The position numbers and the translations under genes are program-made. Under the pieces are notes generated by a model. The model worked only from the letters and a program-made list of their open reading frames with translations, did no database searches and was not told where the DNA came from. A stretch of 19,402 bases of DNA, from contig CAKQON010000026.1 of the NCBI GenBank assembly GCA_934255515.1, positions 1 through 19,402 on the forward strand, read 5' to 3'. This stretch comes from an uncultured Sutterella sp. Its GTDB lineage: Bacteria > Pseudomonadota > Gammaproteobacteria > Burkholderiales > Burkholderiaceae_F. Positions 19,341 to 19,402 of the stretch are shown piece after piece. The first letter of the stretch is position 1. Each line of letters begins with the position of its first letter.

Positions 19341-19352
19341 CGTTTGTAGGGA

Positions 19353-19402
19353 GCCTGGCGATGACCTACTTTCACTGGAAATACAACCAACTATCATCGG
19401 CG
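19353..19402 (-). rRNA. rrf: 5S rRNA, 3' end (partial)
   Basis: The minus strand carries the 3' part of a 5S rRNA: CGCCGATGATAGTTGG, a betaproteobacterial-type helix region, then AAAGTAGGTCATCGCCAGGC, the conserved 3' end that pairs with the 5' GCCTGG of the molecule. The gene continues beyond the window, so an rRNA operon in the same orientation lies to the right. The 3' boundary is uncertain by 1-2 bases. Confidence 0.93.

Overview
The window looks like a chromosomal segment of a high-GC betaproteobacterium. The long Ala/Arg/Glu-rich IF-2, the NusA with C-terminal acidic repeats, the rarA-serS pairing and the style of the LysR, hydrolase and MFS proteins suggest Burkholderiales, perhaps Sutterellaceae. 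That placement is inference from the protein sequences; no search was run.

Positions 1-3500 form a small accessory region. It holds an orphan FixJ/NarL-type response regulator (+). Next comes a LysR-family 3' fragment (-) joined directly to a 5'-truncated alpha/beta hydrolase (+). Last is an MFS transporter gene (+) whose reading frame is open end to end but whose middle third is read in the wrong frame. The last two items look like small deletions, or assembly errors, in a decaying lysR-hydrolase-transporter locus.

Positions 3593-14030 are almost all minus-strand translation and RNA-metabolism genes. Reading in the direction of transcription, a promoter near 14002-14030 and a leader of about 380 nt containing an intrinsic terminator precede rimP, nusA, infB, rbfA, truB, typA and ychJ. 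A hairpin closes this operon and dusA follows. The genes are tightly packed, with rimP/nusA, truB/typA and typA/ychJ touching or overlapping. The nusA/infB and infB/rbfA gaps carry strong hairpins. Together the genes cover 30S maturation (RimP, RbfA), transcription elongation and termination (NusA), initiation (IF-2), tRNA modification (TruB, DusA) and a ribosome-associated stress GTPase (TypA/BipA).

Positions 14059-19402 hold a second minus-strand housekeeping block. From right to left it contains the 3' end of a 5S rRNA with its terminator, rarA, serS with a structured leader, a tRNA-Ser(CGA) gene with its own promoter and terminator, scpB, and rluB overlapping the scpB 3' end. The rarA-serS order matches E. 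coli, but an rRNA operon stands where lolA would be.

I found no CRISPR array, insertion sequence, prophage, toxin-antitoxin or defence system. The most interesting items are the attenuator-like rimP-nusA-infB leader (possibly a separate small RNA) and the two deletion scars in the accessory region.
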